A stretch of 64,000 nucleotides of DNA from Paenibacillus sp. CF384 (GCF_900106745.1 NZ_FNNV01000019.1:95770-159769); one strand, 5' to 3'. Shown: positions 34,638 through 43,762, counted from the first letter of the stretch. The notes: a model not told the origin generated them from the letters alone. Program-made: numbers and translations.

Positions 34638-35918
34638 TTAAATAAGATAGCGGCAATAAATGTACACACTTGATAATAAGATCGACAGCAGCATCAAAGG
34701 GAAGCCAAATTTCAAATAGGAAGTGAAACGAATAGGATGGCCTTCCTTCCCGGAAAGGCCTGCCACGATTAAGTTTGCACTGGCACCGATTAAAGTACCA
34801 TTCCCCCCCAGACATGCGCCCAATGCCAAACTCCACCATAGCGGTTCCAGATTCGATACCCCCATGTGCCCCATCTCTTGAATCATAGGGATCATCGTTG
34901 CCACAAAGGGGATGTTATCAAGGAAAGCGGAAGCAATGGCGCTTAGCCATAGAATCAGCATGGACGAAGCTAAAACGTCACCACCGGTCCATTCTATAGC
35001 ACGTGCGGCCAATTCAGCAATGACGCCGGTCTCGACAAGGCCCGATACAAGTACAAAGAGCCCAACGAAGAAGAATATCGTAGTCCATTCAATGCGCGTA
35101 AAGGCCTCTTCCATCATATGCTCTCCCGTCATCAGGAGCAGCAAAAAGGCACCGACCAGTGCAACTGTTGCAGACTCTAAATGTAACGACTGGTGCAGGA
35201 AAAATCCTATAATCGTCAACCCAAGCATGATTAAGCATTTGCGAAGTAATTTATGATCTGTAATGAGCTGTGAGGTATCCAGTTGGAGCAGGCTCATTTT
35301 CAATTCCGGCGTAGTCTTGATTTGCTTTCTGAACATAAATACAAATATCGGGATATAGGAAAGCATGATAATCCCCGTGATTGGAGCAAGATTCTCGATA
35401 AACGCCATGAACGTTAGTTCTTCTACCGCGCTGCCGATCATGATATTCGGAGGATCTCCGATTAGCGTAGCTGTTCCTCCCACATTAGCCGCGATGATTT
35501 GCGTAAAGAGGAATGGAAGTGGATTTACTTGAAGTTGTCGCGTGATGCTGAACGTTACCGGGACAATAAGCAAAACGGTTGTTACATTATCCAAAAAAGC
35601 TGAGCCCGTCGCCGTTATCAGTGCTAGCGCGATCAGGATCCGAATCGGCTCACCTTTTACCTTTTTGGCAGCCCAAACCGCTATATATTTGAACAACCCC
35701 GTTTCAGCCGTAATACTAACGATAATCATCATCCCGATTAAGAGTCCTAGCGTATTAAAATCGATATGATGTAATGCCGTTTCCTGATCCACAATTCCGA
35801 AAACAAGCATTAAACCGCCGCCAAGCATGGCTATAATCGTGCGATGTATTTTCTCAGAGATGATTAAAGCATAAATAACTAAAAAAATGCCAATGGCCCA
35901 GTATGCTTGTACGTCCAT
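34638..35918 (-). CDS. ArsB/NhaD family permease, paralogue
   Basis: A 426-residue transporter with the same motifs as 28554-29834 (IGDPPNIMIGSA, SAFLDNVTTVLLIVPVTF, GGNGTLIGASANLIVAG). The two are clear paralogues, and the leader element is also kept. It starts MDVQAYWAIGIFL after GGAGGAATT. A 94-residue protein gene follows. Substrate is unknown; Na+ or an organic anion is as likely as arsenite, since neither copy lies in the ars operon proper. Confidence 0.87.
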   Translation of the reverse strand: MDVQAYWAIGIFLVIYALIISEKIHRTIIAMLGGGLMLVFGIVDQETALHHIDFNTLGLLIGMMIIVSITAETGLFKYIAVWAAKKVKGEPIRILIALALITATGSAFLDNVTTVLLIVPVTFSITRQLQVNPLPFLFTQIIAANVGGTATLIGDPPNIMIGSAVEELTFMAFIENLAPITGIIMLSYIPIFVFMFRKQIKTTPELKMSLLQLDTSQLITDHKLLRKCLIMLGLTIIGFFLHQSLHLESATVALVGAFLLLLMTGEHMMEEAFTRIEWTTIFFFVGLFVLVSGLVETGVIAELAARAIEWTGGDVLASSMLILWLSAIASAFLDNIPFVATMIPMIQEMGHMGVSNLEPLWWSLALGACLGGNGTLIGASANLIVAGLSGKEGHPIRFTSYLKFGFPLMLLSILLSSVYIYCRYLI

Positions 35919-36350
35919 AATTCCTCCTGTGATGTCGTATATTTAGGTTATTCCATTTTCCAATTATTCTCAAGCGTTTAATTTTATTCCAAACGGTTTT
36001 ATCGTAAGTGACTAGCCCTCTCATCTTCCATTTAAGCTTAAAAAACGACAAAAAGAGCCCCCATTTGGCAGACTCCTCCTAGAAAACAACGAATATGCAG
36101 TTCTTCATAGATCATACATGAGACGCTTAATTTTGTAAACGATTACGATATTCGAAACCAGTTACAGCCAATTGCAGAATCGCCAATCGGTATAGATCAC
36201 GCTTCCTAGCATTCCTTAATAAATTCTCATAATTTTCTAATAAAGAGTCAAAGTAGCCGATCTGACGGATTTTCCTCTCTTAGAGGAAAAGATTAGGCTT
36301 TCGGATTTGTGATAGAGTGAATCCCGACAACAAACAATGGAGGGATTCTC
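35919..36350. promoter_or_regulatory. Divergent intergenic region with antiporter leader
   Basis: About 430 bp. The leftward leader carries a terminator hairpin at 36049-36081 with the same GGAGGAGTCTGCCAA and GGGCTCTTTTTG blocks as the leader at 29870, about 130 bp before the transporter start. The rest is promoter DNA for the rightward NlpC/P60 gene. No gene seen. Confidence 0.5.
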
Positions 36351-37085
36351 ATGTCTATAAAGCCTATTCTGCGTAAAATAATGGCCGTCGGCTTGTGCAC
36401 CGCAATCGGGTTCGGAGCAATAAGCATCGGACAAGCCTCGCTTCTACCGAAAGCGTCAGCCGCGACTGTCTACGAAACGAAGGTCACGTCCGGAGTTAAC
36501 TTGCGCGCAAGTGCAAGCACAAGCGGCCGCGTCATTCGCTTGATTCCGACAGGTGAATCGATCCACGTCATCTCTCAGGTAAACAGCTATTGGCTTAAGG
36601 TCTCCGATAAACGAGGGAATACCGGCTACGTATCCGCGAACGATAAATATACGAACCACGATGCTTCGAGCTCGTCGGGTTCATCAAGCTCTAGCAGCTC
36701 GAAAACGGATCGCGTCGTCGATATCGCCAGAAGCTATATAGGCCGGGTCCATTATGATTTCGGTACGCGCAACCCGTCGAAACTGATCTTCGATTGCTCT
36801 TCCTTTACGGAATTCGTATTCGCTAAAGTTGGCGTGGATCTGAAATGGGGCACGAAATCTCAGAAGAACCAAGGCTCTTACACAAACAAAAGCAGCCTGC
36901 GCAAAGGCGATCTCGTCTTCTTCGATACGATCGGAAGCAACAACAAAGTCATTAACCATGTCGGGATTTCCATCGGCGGCGGTCAATTCATCCACAACAC
37001 CCCGTCCAAGGACGGGCTTGCAATCAATTCGCTGACTTCCGGTTATTGGTCCACGCATTACGTAACGGCCAGACGTGTACTCTAG
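36351..37085 (+). CDS. Secreted SH3b-NlpC/P60 peptidoglycan hydrolase
   Basis: A 244-residue protein. Signal peptide (residues 1-38, ending PKASA). SH3b domain at 40-105 (VTSGVNLRASASTSGRVIRL). Ser-rich linker, then an NlpC/P60 domain from 115. The catalytic Cys lies in IFDCSSFTEFVF and the His in NHVGISIGGG. Such enzymes cut the D-Glu to diaminopimelate bond in wall peptides. It stands alone after GGAGGG and ends at a strong terminator. Confidence 0.92.
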   Translation: MSIKPILRKIMAVGLCTAIGFGAISIGQASLLPKASAATVYETKVTSGVNLRASASTSGRVIRLIPTGESIHVISQVNSYWLKVSDKRGNTGYVSANDKYTNHDASSSSGSSSSSSSKTDRVVDIARSYIGRVHYDFGTRNPSKLIFDCSSFTEFVFAKVGVDLKWGTKSQKNQGSYTNKSSLRKGDLVFFDTIGSNNKVINHVGISIGGGQFIHNTPSKDGLAINSLTSGYWSTHYVTARRVL

Positions 37086-37100
37086 TCGTTTGTATGGTTT

Positions 37101-37136
37101 TTTTTACAAAAAAGGATGGCGCATGCCATCCTTTTC
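37101..37136. terminator. Bidirectional terminator
   Basis: AAAGGATGGC and GCCATCCTTT arms with loop GCAT, between the convergent hydrolase and phosphatase genes. Confidence 0.9.
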
Positions 37137-37139
37137 AAC

Positions 37140-37583
37140 TTAATTATTTGGAAAAATCTTTTTAAGCGCAGCGAGTTGCGGCGGTTTAATATTTATTATC
37201 GAACGAATACTTTTTGCTTTTTGTTCAGCCTCATCGACTGTGTTGGACTCGCCTAATGCGATCAGCATACCTGCTGCAACAGTTCCTGTTCTACTCTTAC
37301 CGCCACCGCAATGAAAGCCCACCTTTTTGCCACCTTTATATGCTTCCAGGACGTGATTGATGGCTTCCTTAAAAAGCTCTTCCTCAAGATCCTCTGTGTT
37401 GTCTTCGAGCGGTACCTGGATCCACATTACATCGGCTTCCGGATAAGCACACTCTATAGCTTCGGCTCGTAGATCAACGATAACTTCAACACCTTCGTTC
37501 TTCACCATTGCTTCTACATCAGCAGCTCCACCCATGAAGATCATGTTGTCGTGAAGGTTATGATACCTCTTTTCCTGTGACAT
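37140..37583 (-). CDS. Dual-specificity-type protein phosphatase
   Basis: A 147-residue protein with the phosphatase loop FHCGGGKSRTGTVAAG, which fits HCx5R. An upstream Asp-containing loop EVIVDLRAEAIECAYPE fits the general acid region of DSP enzymes. It is the last gene of the ars operon, 4 bp after arsC. Phosphatase-like proteins are sometimes found in ars operons, but the substrate here is unknown. Confidence 0.8.
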   Translation of the reverse strand: MSQEKRYHNLHDNMIFMGGAADVEAMVKNEGVEVIVDLRAEAIECAYPEADVMWIQVPLEDNTEDLEEELFKEAINHVLEAYKGGKKVGFHCGGGKSRTGTVAAGMLIALGESNTVDEAEQKAKSIRSIINIKPPQLAALKKIFPNN

Positions 37584-37587
37584 TGAT

Positions 37588-38019
37588 TTATTTGCCTTCT
37601 TTCACAAATTGCTCAATACGATCTTTAATCGAATCGCGAACTTCGTTGAATTTCAACGTGATTGCTTCCTCAGTGCCAGTTGCTTTAGCTGGGTCGTCGA
37701 ATCCCCAGTGCCATCTTTCGGCTTTGTCATTATGCACAACTGGACAGTTGTCGTTAGCGTGTCCACATAGGGTAATGATGTAGTCCGCTTCTTTCAAAAT
37801 TTCAGGATCAATGACATCCGAGGTGTGATTTGTGATATCAATTCCGGCTTCCTTCATGGTTTGAACAGCACGAGGATTTAAGCCGTGTGCTTCAAGACCT
37901 GCACTTTTCACCTCATACTTATCGCTGCCGAGCGCCTTTAAAAAGCCGTCAGCAATCTGGCTTCTGCAAGAGTTTCCTGTACATAGAAAGTAAACGAGCG
38001 GTTTGTTGTTTTTCATCAT
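37588..38019 (-). CDS. arsC: Arsenate reductase, thioredoxin-linked
   Basis: A 143-residue enzyme of the low-molecular-weight phosphatase fold. The N-terminal loop [15 protein letters not shown] carries the nucleophilic Cys, and [13 protein letters not shown] the Cys pair used in the intramolecular relay. [14 protein letters not shown] is typical of the S. aureus/B. subtilis type. The ATG at 38019 follows GGGAG. Reduces arsenate to arsenite, which the ArsB pump then exports. Confidence 0.93.
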   Translation of the reverse strand: MMKNNKPLVYFLCTGNSCRSQIADGFLKALGSDKYEVKSAGLEAHGLNPRAVQTMKEAGIDITNHTSDVIDPEILKEADYIITLCGHANDNCPVVHNDKAERWHWGFDDPAKATGTEEAITLKFNEVRDSIKDRIEQFVKEGK

Positions 38020-38072
38020 TGTTGATCTCCCTTTTCGGCTATTTATTTGATATTTAATACTTCTGAAGGTTT

Positions 38073-39467
38073 TCATTGTTTTGTCTTTGCGCCAACCAGC
38101 GCTTTGATCAACATTGCAATGACTATTGTGATTACCGCAACTATACCGATCAAAATCCAAACGTTTATGTTTGTTGAATGGATTAAATGCAGCCACAGAT
38201 ATAATCCCGACAACGTGATAAAGAGCGTTGGAACCGTAAGGACAATACCTGTTTTAAAGTAATTGCCCCAAGTGATTTTAACATCCTTACGTGAGAGGAC
38301 ATGCAGCCACAATAGCGTGGCAAGTGATCCAATCGGTGTTATTTTCGGACCTAAATCGCTGCCGATTACGTTGGCGTACACTAAAGATTCGCGAATCACA
38401 CCTTGTGTTGATGTTCCTTTTATGGCGAGCGCATCAATCATCACTGTAGGCATATTGTTCATGATCGAAGACAAAATTGCAGCAAGGAAACCCATACCGA
38501 TCGTGGAGATATAAAGTCCTTTATCCGCAATTGCGTCGATAACTTTGCCCAGCTCATCGGTAAGCCCAACGTTGCGTAATCCATACACAACAACGTACAT
38601 ACCTATAGAAAAAATGACAACTGCCCACGGTGCGCCCTTGACAAGCTGCCAAGTATGAATTGCCGGGCTTCGGCGCGCTGCAATAATAAACCATATCGCG
38701 ACGACACCTGCAATGACTGAAACCGGGACATGAATGAACTGGCTAACTAGATAAGCAACCAATAGCACCGCGAGGATAATCCACGAAAGTCGAAATAGCT
38801 TATTGTCTTTAATTGCATCTGCCGGATTCTTGAGATGATTTAAATCGTAGTTGCTAGGGATACTCTTGCGGAAGAACAAAGACAAGACCAACAAGCTTGC
38901 TAAAAGCGAAAATAAATTTGGAATGATCATCCGGCTGGCGTATTCCACAAACCCGATACCAAAATAATCGGCAGAGACGATGTTGACCAGGTTACTAACT
39001 ACAAGCGGCAGCGATGTCGTATCTGCAATAAAACCGCTAGCCACAATGAACGGCAATATCATCTTCTGCTCAAATTTAAGTGCACGCACCATAGCAAGGA
39101 CAATCGGTGTCAATATGAGCGCGGCACCGTCATTGGCGAAAAAAGCTGCAACAGCTGCGCCAAGGAGTACAACATAAATAAACATAAGTTTACCATTGCC
39201 CTTGGCAAGCCTTGCCATGTGCAAGGCTGCCCATTCGAAGAAACCAATCTCATCTAGAATGAGCGAAATCAAAATTATAGCTACAAATGCAAGTGTCGCA
39301 TTCCACACGATTCCTGTTACGGTTCCGACATCGGCGAGATCCACCACTCCGAAAATTAAAGCAAGAATTGCACCTCCGCTTGCTGACCAGCCGATATTTA
39401 GACCCTTCGGCTGCCAAATGACAAACGTTAAAGTGACCAGAAAAATTAAAAACGCTATTATCGTCAT
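38073..39467 (-). CDS. arsB: Arsenite efflux permease ArsB
   Basis: A 464-residue membrane protein with about eleven hydrophobic segments. ArsB landmarks include [35 protein letters not shown] and [17 protein letters not shown] motifs ([12 protein letters not shown]). The start at 39467 follows GGGGG. A longer frame overlaps arsR and was rejected. It lies between arsR and arsC. Exports arsenite or antimonite. Confidence 0.93.
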   Translation of the reverse strand: MTIIAFLIFLVTLTFVIWQPKGLNIGWSASGGAILALIFGVVDLADVGTVTGIVWNATLAFVAIILISLILDEIGFFEWAALHMARLAKGNGKLMFIYVVLLGAAVAAFFANDGAALILTPIVLAMVRALKFEQKMILPFIVASGFIADTTSLPLVVSNLVNIVSADYFGIGFVEYASRMIIPNLFSLLASLLVLSLFFRKSIPSNYDLNHLKNPADAIKDNKLFRLSWIILAVLLVAYLVSQFIHVPVSVIAGVVAIWFIIAARRSPAIHTWQLVKGAPWAVVIFSIGMYVVVYGLRNVGLTDELGKVIDAIADKGLYISTIGMGFLAAILSSIMNNMPTVMIDALAIKGTSTQGVIRESLVYANVIGSDLGPKITPIGSLATLLWLHVLSRKDVKITWGNYFKTGIVLTVPTLFITLSGLYLWLHLIHSTNINVWILIGIVAVITIVIAMLIKALVGAKTKQ

Positions 39468-39481
39468 GATGAACCCCCATA

Positions 39482-39796
39482 TTACTCGCAGCAGTCGTTC
39501 TTTAAGTTGTCTATTTGCTCTTTCAAGGACGGGATATGATTTAATATGGTACCGATATAAGGTTTGTCCTCGATATGAAGTGAGTAATAAATCCATTGTC
39601 CTTTTCTTGTTTCGTTAACGAGCCCAGCATCTTTTAACTTGCGCAAATGCTGGCTGACGTTTGGCTGCGAAGTCTCAAGAAAATCGACCAGATCGCATAC
39701 GCAAAGCGCCCGTTCTTTCAGCATTGCAAGCATGGTAAGACGAGTCTTGTCTCCGAGCAATTTAAATTGATCTGCCATCACTTGAATTTGTTCCAT
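39482..39796 (-). CDS. arsR: ArsR family arsenite-responsive repressor
   Basis: A 104-residue winged-helix repressor. [20 protein letters not shown] includes the arsenite-binding type Cys pair CVC at the start of the recognition region. C-terminal CC may add a ligand. It heads the arsR-arsB-arsC-phosphatase operon. A candidate operator lies at 40040-40059. Confidence 0.92.
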   Translation of the reverse strand: MEQIQVMADQFKLLGDKTRLTMLAMLKERALCVCDLVDFLETSQPNVSQHLRKLKDAGLVNETRKGQWIYYSLHIEDKPYIGTILNHIPSLKEQIDNLKNDCCE

Positions 39797-39808
39797 ACTT
39801 AATCTCCC

Positions 39809-39955
39809 TTATGCACCAATCATCCGCTGTTCTTTCAGCAGTTGAAGCACTTTGTCTTTTATTTCATCCCGTACTGAACGAAAATCATCAATGTTTCCTT
39901 GCTCACCATTCTTAGGCGTCGGATCAGGTATTTCCCATTGCAACGACTATGAATG
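39809..39955 (-). pseudogene. C-terminal fragment of an arsenate-reductase-like gene
   Basis: Just upstream of arsR, the minus strand reads WEIPDPTPKNGEQGNIDDFR, SVRDEIKDKVLQLL and KEQRMIGA, then a stop. This matches the tail of low-molecular-weight phosphatase/ArsC proteins (W-x-x-PDP, then FxxVRDEI). The N-terminal Cys loop is missing. Confidence 0.6.
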
Positions 39956-40039
39956 GACAAAAAATAAATGCGTAAAGGCTTTCTCATAGCATCACCTCGT
40001 ATAGTGGAAATCACGTCATAATCATATAATGATTTAATT

Positions 40040-40059
40040 ATATAATCAACAGATTATAT
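40040..40059. promoter_or_regulatory. Candidate ArsR operator for the arsRBC operon
   Basis: ATATAATC and GATTATAT form an exact inverted repeat with a 4-bp spacer, in the region upstream of arsR. Inferred from position and symmetry. Confidence 0.5.
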
Positions 40060-40123
40060 ATTGAGGTTTTGTAAATGATACACTTCACAAAACAGCCCGC
40101 CGGTATCCAGCGGGCCCTTTGAA

Positions 40124-40600
40124 TTAACAGCATTTGTTTTTTACACGCATATCAGTAAGTTCCACTTGTTGAGGGGCAGGCGTGACACAGCAAACATCTT
40201 GTTGCGTATTTACGTGATCTTCCGCTGCTTCAAACTCACTATCCTCTTTGGTGTAAAACACTTCCCATGGATTACCTTCCGGATCTGATACCCAAATTTT
40301 ATCCTGCACGGCATAACAGCATGTTGTATTCATTTCATCAAATGAAACCAGTCCGGCTTGTTGCAAACGTGCTTTTGTTGCCAACACCTCTTCGGTATTC
40401 TGTACTTGAAAACCGAAATGATTTAACACACCACGGCTTTCGTATGGACGAACGTTTAACGAAAAATGCAATGCAGGATTATCAAGCTCAAACTTGGCGT
40501 AGTTTTCTTTTACTTTGGTCGGCTCTGCATTAAACAGCTTTTTGTAAAACTCGAGCGATTGATCCAAATTTCTAACATTAATGGCTACGTGCATTTTCAT
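40124..40600 (-). CDS. arsI: ArsI/CadI family organoarsenical lyase (VOC fold)
   Basis: A 158-residue glyoxalase-fold protein. It has HVAINVRNLDQSLEFYKKLF at the start, FGFQVQNTEEV, the vicinal cysteines in EMNTTCCYAVQDK needed for As(III) binding in ArsI, and VSDPEGNPWEVFYTK with the metal-binding Glu. Known ArsI enzymes split the C-As bond of trivalent methyl- or aryl-arsenicals. The C-terminus ends in extra cysteines (QQDVCC, KNKCC). It follows the second arsR. Confidence 0.88.
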   Translation of the reverse strand: MKMHVAINVRNLDQSLEFYKKLFNAEPTKVKENYAKFELDNPALHFSLNVRPYESRGVLNHFGFQVQNTEEVLATKARLQQAGLVSFDEMNTTCCYAVQDKIWVSDPEGNPWEVFYTKEDSEFEAAEDHVNTQQDVCCVTPAPQQVELTDMRVKNKCC

Positions 40601-40620
40601 GCATCAACACTCCTCTTTAA

Positions 40621-40636
40621 ATCAATTTTTTTTGAT
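40621..40636. promoter_or_regulatory. Candidate ArsR operator between arsR2 and arsI
   Basis: ATCAATTTTTTTTGAT, an ATCAA-N6-TTGAT palindrome directly upstream of arsI. Confidence 0.55.
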
Positions 40637-40651
40637 TATTTAAGCAAATAA

Positions 40652-40996
40652 TTAGCAACAGCCGTCTTGTTTCATGTTCGGTCTGAAAATACAGCATAGC
40701 TGCTCGGACAGTAATGATCCAATTTCATCTGCATTAAGCTCATAATAACTCCAAGTACCTTTGGTCTCCTTTGTAATAAGTCCGGCATCCAGCAGTATTT
40801 TCAGGTGATACGATAGTTTGGATTGCGGCATCTCCACTACTTCAGTTAGGTCGCAAACACAGGTATTGCCGCGCTGGCACAACTCAAATAGGATCTGAAG
40901 TCTCTTTTCATCGGCTAATGCTTTAAATTTTTGTTCGTACTTTTCAAATGTTAAAGGTATAGTTGTTAGTTCATAGACTGGAATAGATTTTGTCAT
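40652..40996 (-). CDS. Second ArsR family repressor
   Basis: A 114-residue repressor. The DNA-binding part includes GNTCVCDLTEVVEMPQSKLS, with the CVC metalloid site, and a C-terminal CC pair (EQLCCIF, QDGCC). It is distant from the arsR at 39482. The ATG at 40996 follows AAGGTGAT. It probably controls arsI through the ATCAA-N6-TTGAT sites around it. Confidence 0.9.
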   Translation of the reverse strand: MTKSIPVYELTTIPLTFEKYEQKFKALADEKRLQILFELCQRGNTCVCDLTEVVEMPQSKLSYHLKILLDAGLITKETKGTWSYYELNADEIGSLLSEQLCCIFRPNMKQDGCC

Positions 40997-41128
40997 CACG
41001 ATCACCTTCTTTTATGCATTGATTACACAGCAGTTATTAACGCAGCGTGCCTCTCTTACCCCTCATACAACTTCATTTCTCTTATTCATCCAGCTGCACA
41101 ATTAGGTGCAATTCAACAACTCAATTAC

Positions 41129-41144
41129 ATCAATTATTTTTGAT
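41129..41144. promoter_or_regulatory. Candidate ArsR operator, distal
   Basis: ATCAATTATTTTTGAT (ATCAA-N6-TTGAT) in the arsR2 upstream region. Confidence 0.55.
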
Positions 41145-41185
41145 TTATCTACTTGAGTAAAATTTACCACATATTCAACTTTAGA

Positions 41186-41223
41186 GCAATAGTTAAATCA
41201 AATAAAGTTGATTTAACTATTGC
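41186..41223. promoter_or_regulatory. Extended palindrome containing an ArsR-type site
   Basis: Perfect 16-bp arms GCAATAGTTAAATCAA and TTGATTTAACTATTGC around ATAAAG. The core ATCAA-N6-TTGAT (41197-41212) is the same as in the other two sites. No T run follows on either side, so an operator is more likely than a terminator. Confidence 0.55.
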
Positions 41224-41400
41224 ATGGTGTCATACACCAAGGTTGCTTCCTTCAAATTAACGTAACCATAAGTTGTCAATGAAATAGCTGAGGCCCTTAC
41301 AACTCCTAAATAAGTCGCTGTTGATGGCGATGTTAATCATACCTGTTGACTCGGCTGTATTTAGCAACACACTTCCCATAGACGTACGAACATTAGCTGG
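41217..41400 (-). pseudogene. Frameshifted remnant of a surface-type protein gene
   Basis: Minus-strand frames read ANVRTSMGSVLLNTAESTG and then, in another frame, ATYLGVVRASAISLTTYGYV, NLKEATLVYDTMQ and a stop. The pieces look like a Ser/Thr/Asn-rich beta protein, broken by at least one frameshift. No family name can be given. Confidence 0.4.
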
Positions 41401-41587
41401 CAACTACCAATAGATAATGCAAGGGACACGCGCTAGTTACAGCAAAAAAACCTATTAATTCCAAATAATGTAACAAGCCCTAATTTGTTTTCATAGAATA
41501 TAACATGTCTAATTGAAGATTCTTATGAGAAGTGGCTCTACTCCATCTTCATAGATGAATTGATTTGACAGAAAGGAGTGATATTGG

Positions 41588-41965
41588 ATGCCTTTTACTA
41601 CAGGTTGGGTCACAAACACACGTGATTTTGGCACGGCTGCATCGAACATCGTCGTTAACTTCAAAAATAATGACCAAGTAAATTCAGCAACAATCATTTT
41701 GGGAATTTTCGCGTCAGTGGATTCCTCTAGCTTCGTACCTGTTTATGCACAATCATTTCTATTGCCACCAAATACCAGTCAGGTCATGACGTATTTTATT
41801 TCTGGTAATGTTGCATATGAAGTTCAATTTGAAGAAATAATGCCGCTAACTAACAATACTGTATTAACAGTATACGGAATTGACGAGTTTGGAAATCTCG
41901 TTAATAACCAGCGCTTTACACCGCCTGAATTAGCCTTCATTGATGTATTAAGTCCATTATCTTAA
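41588..41965 (+). CDS. Beta-rich surface-type protein, unknown family
   Basis: A 125-residue protein starting MPFTTGWVTNTRDFGTAASN, 9 bp after AAGGAGTG. It alternates hydrophobic and N/S/T residues (NFKNNDQVNSATIILGIFAS, TSQVMTYFISGNVAYEVQFE), as in small beta-sandwich spore-surface or exosporium proteins. No signal peptide. It is followed by its own terminator and then a glycosyltransferase gene. The family is not recognised with certainty. Confidence 0.6.
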   Translation: MPFTTGWVTNTRDFGTAASNIVVNFKNNDQVNSATIILGIFASVDSSSFVPVYAQSFLLPPNTSQVMTYFISGNVAYEVQFEEIMPLTNNTVLTVYGIDEFGNLVNNQRFTPPELAFIDVLSPLS

Positions 41966-41978
41966 CTAAGTTACTTGT

Positions 41979-42017
41979 AACCGAAAAGTTGATTCCTTTA
42001 GCTTTTCGGTTCTTTTT
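41979..42017 (+). terminator. Terminator after the surface-type protein gene
   Basis: ACCGAAAAG and CTTTTCGGT arms with a 13-base loop, followed by TCTTTTT. Confidence 0.85.
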
Positions 42018-42063
42018 CCTAGGAACCGGAACATAAGCCAACTGTTGTGGAGTGTGAAAACAA

Positions 42064-42786
42064 ATGCTGCCATTAGTATCCGTTGTTATTCCGTTTTATG
42101 ATTGCCCTTACGTAGACCAAGCTCTTAATAGTGTAATGAACCAAACTTACGCAAATATTGAGATATTAGTCGTGGATGATGGATCTACTCAATTCTTAGA
42201 TAAAGTGGAGCCGTATATGGAGAAAATTAAGTACATCAGAAAAGTAAACGGCGGTACAGCGACTGCGTTAAATACGGGAATTGTCAATGCTAGTGGTGAT
42301 TTCTTTGTCTGGCTAAGTGCAGACGACGTATTTCACCCGGACAAAATAACAAAACAAATCATTGTAATGCTTGATAATAGTGGACATTTTTGTCACACAT
42401 CGTATTCTCAAATTAATGATAAAAATCAGATAATAGGAACTCTGAAAGGATTTGATTTCCCGAAAAGAATTCACCTAGTTAATACCTTAATACTGGGCTG
42501 TATTATAAACGGTTCCTCAGTAATGATAGATATGGGTGTATTTCAAAGTATTGGCTTGTTCGATGAATCTCTGCGATTTACGCACGATTATGATATGTGG
42601 TTGCGAATGCTACCACATTATGAGTTTTATTATTTACATGAAGATTTAGTACAATATAGAATCCATAAAAATATGGGATCGACCAAGTATGCTGATGAAA
42701 TTCAAAATGAGATCATTTTTGTGCAAGAAAAACACCGAGCAAAAACATCCCAATTGGTTCGTTTTTTACAACAGGAGACTACTTGA
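42064..42786 (+). CDS. Glycosyltransferase family 2
   Basis: A 240-residue GT-A enzyme. It shows SVVIPFYDCPYVDQALNSVM, EILVVDDGST, the DxD-type metal site in WLSADDVFHPDKI and LRFTHDYDMWLRML near the C-terminus. No membrane segment, so cytoplasmic. Its place after a possible spore-surface protein suggests a role in glycosylating spore-surface material, as in exosporium loci; this is inference. Confidence 0.85.
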   Translation: MLPLVSVVIPFYDCPYVDQALNSVMNQTYANIEILVVDDGSTQFLDKVEPYMEKIKYIRKVNGGTATALNTGIVNASGDFFVWLSADDVFHPDKITKQIIVMLDNSGHFCHTSYSQINDKNQIIGTLKGFDFPKRIHLVNTLILGCIINGSSVMIDMGVFQSIGLFDESLRFTHDYDMWLRMLPHYEFYYLHEDLVQYRIHKNMGSTKYADEIQNEIIFVQEKHRAKTSQLVRFLQQETT

Positions 42787-42907
42787 AAACTGCCGTTAAC
42801 TTCAAGGCTCTCGGTACAAGATAGTTTCATTAATTGATTGGACATTTGTCGGACAATCATTTTTCAATTAAATGAATAGTATGATTCCTTAATAGGATGT
42901 GTTTTGA

Positions 42908-43111
42908 TTGAATTCATTACCTACACAAATATTCTGTGTCTGTTGTAAAGAGATACGTTGGGCCACAACTCATTCCTTAAAAACCGTCGGACCTATTCAA
43001 ATTTATTCTCACCCTGATATGTACCCTGTTACTATCTGTCTCGACTGTGAGGAAGATGTATTAGCAAGACTTACTAAATACATCAATAATGATATTCCAG
43101 ATGGATCTTAA
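42908..43111 (+). CDS. Small CxxC zinc-ribbon-like protein
   Basis: A 67-residue protein from a TTG. Two Cys pairs (FCVCCKEI and TICLDCEED) suit one zinc site. The start context is weak. No family recognised. AT-rich like its neighbours. Confidence 0.45.
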   Translation: MNSLPTQIFCVCCKEIRWATTHSLKTVGPIQIYSHPDMYPVTICLDCEEDVLARLTKYINNDIPDGS

Positions 43112-43206
43112 TTTCTTCCTATGCGTTTTTCATGTTCCCTATCTAGGCTTAGTCTGAGAGAAAAATACTGCGCAACTCAAGTACCATGTTTTGGTTATGT
43201 TAAAAC

Positions 43207-43429
43207 TATCGTTTGAATAATTTCATATTATCTTTCAAAAAATTTAAAGCACGATAGTAACTCTCTAGAACAGCAGGTTCAATCTCTAACGCCTCTTCGA
43301 TTGAGGATGCAATTTCTAATCCAGCCATGTCAAATAATACGAGATGCTTCCCTTCATCTGGGTTGTACAAAATCGGAATGGTCCAGCTACCAGTTCTTTG
43401 GCTAGTTCAAACCACTGATTTTTTATCAT
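43207..43429 (-). pseudogene. Frameshifted small gene
   Basis: The frame starts MIKNQWFELAKELVAG at 43429 and, after a shift near 43385, continues as TIPILYNPDEGKHLVLFDMA, GLEIASSIEEALEIEPAVLE and DNMKLFKR. Read together these give a plausible 73-residue acidic protein. One base change breaks it. No family name. Confidence 0.5.
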
Positions 43430-43695
43430 GTGCGTATATGAATAAACTCTATCGTAATAATAAATAACGCCGCATGTTATCTTTCATCTTTAATTGTAAA
43501 TTGGAGGCCGCAAACCCGCATAGCTCCGTTGTTGTTATTTCATAATTAATCGGTATTTTAGTGAATTAGTCCACAATATTTCATAATATAATATAGTGCA
43601 AATTATGGCTCATGCATTTTTTGAATAAATATACAGCGATCAACAATAGAACCACTGTGACCGGGTTTTCTTTATCAAAGGTGCCACAAGGATAT

Positions 43696-43724
43696 AAAAA
43701 AGACTGCCGACATTGTCAGCAGTC
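43696..43724 (-). terminator. Terminator after the TniB-like fragment
   Basis: GACTGCTGAC and GTCGGCAGTC arms on the minus strand, followed by TTTTTTAT. Confidence 0.8.
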
Positions 43725-43762
43725 AAAAGTAAACAACCTCCGGCTATTTATCTTAATCATCA

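Noticed and set aside
28554..35918. Assigning the two ArsB/NhaD permeases as arsenite pumps
   Set aside because: They are not in the ars operon, and a typical arsB is present at 38073; the family includes Na+/H+ and anion carriers.
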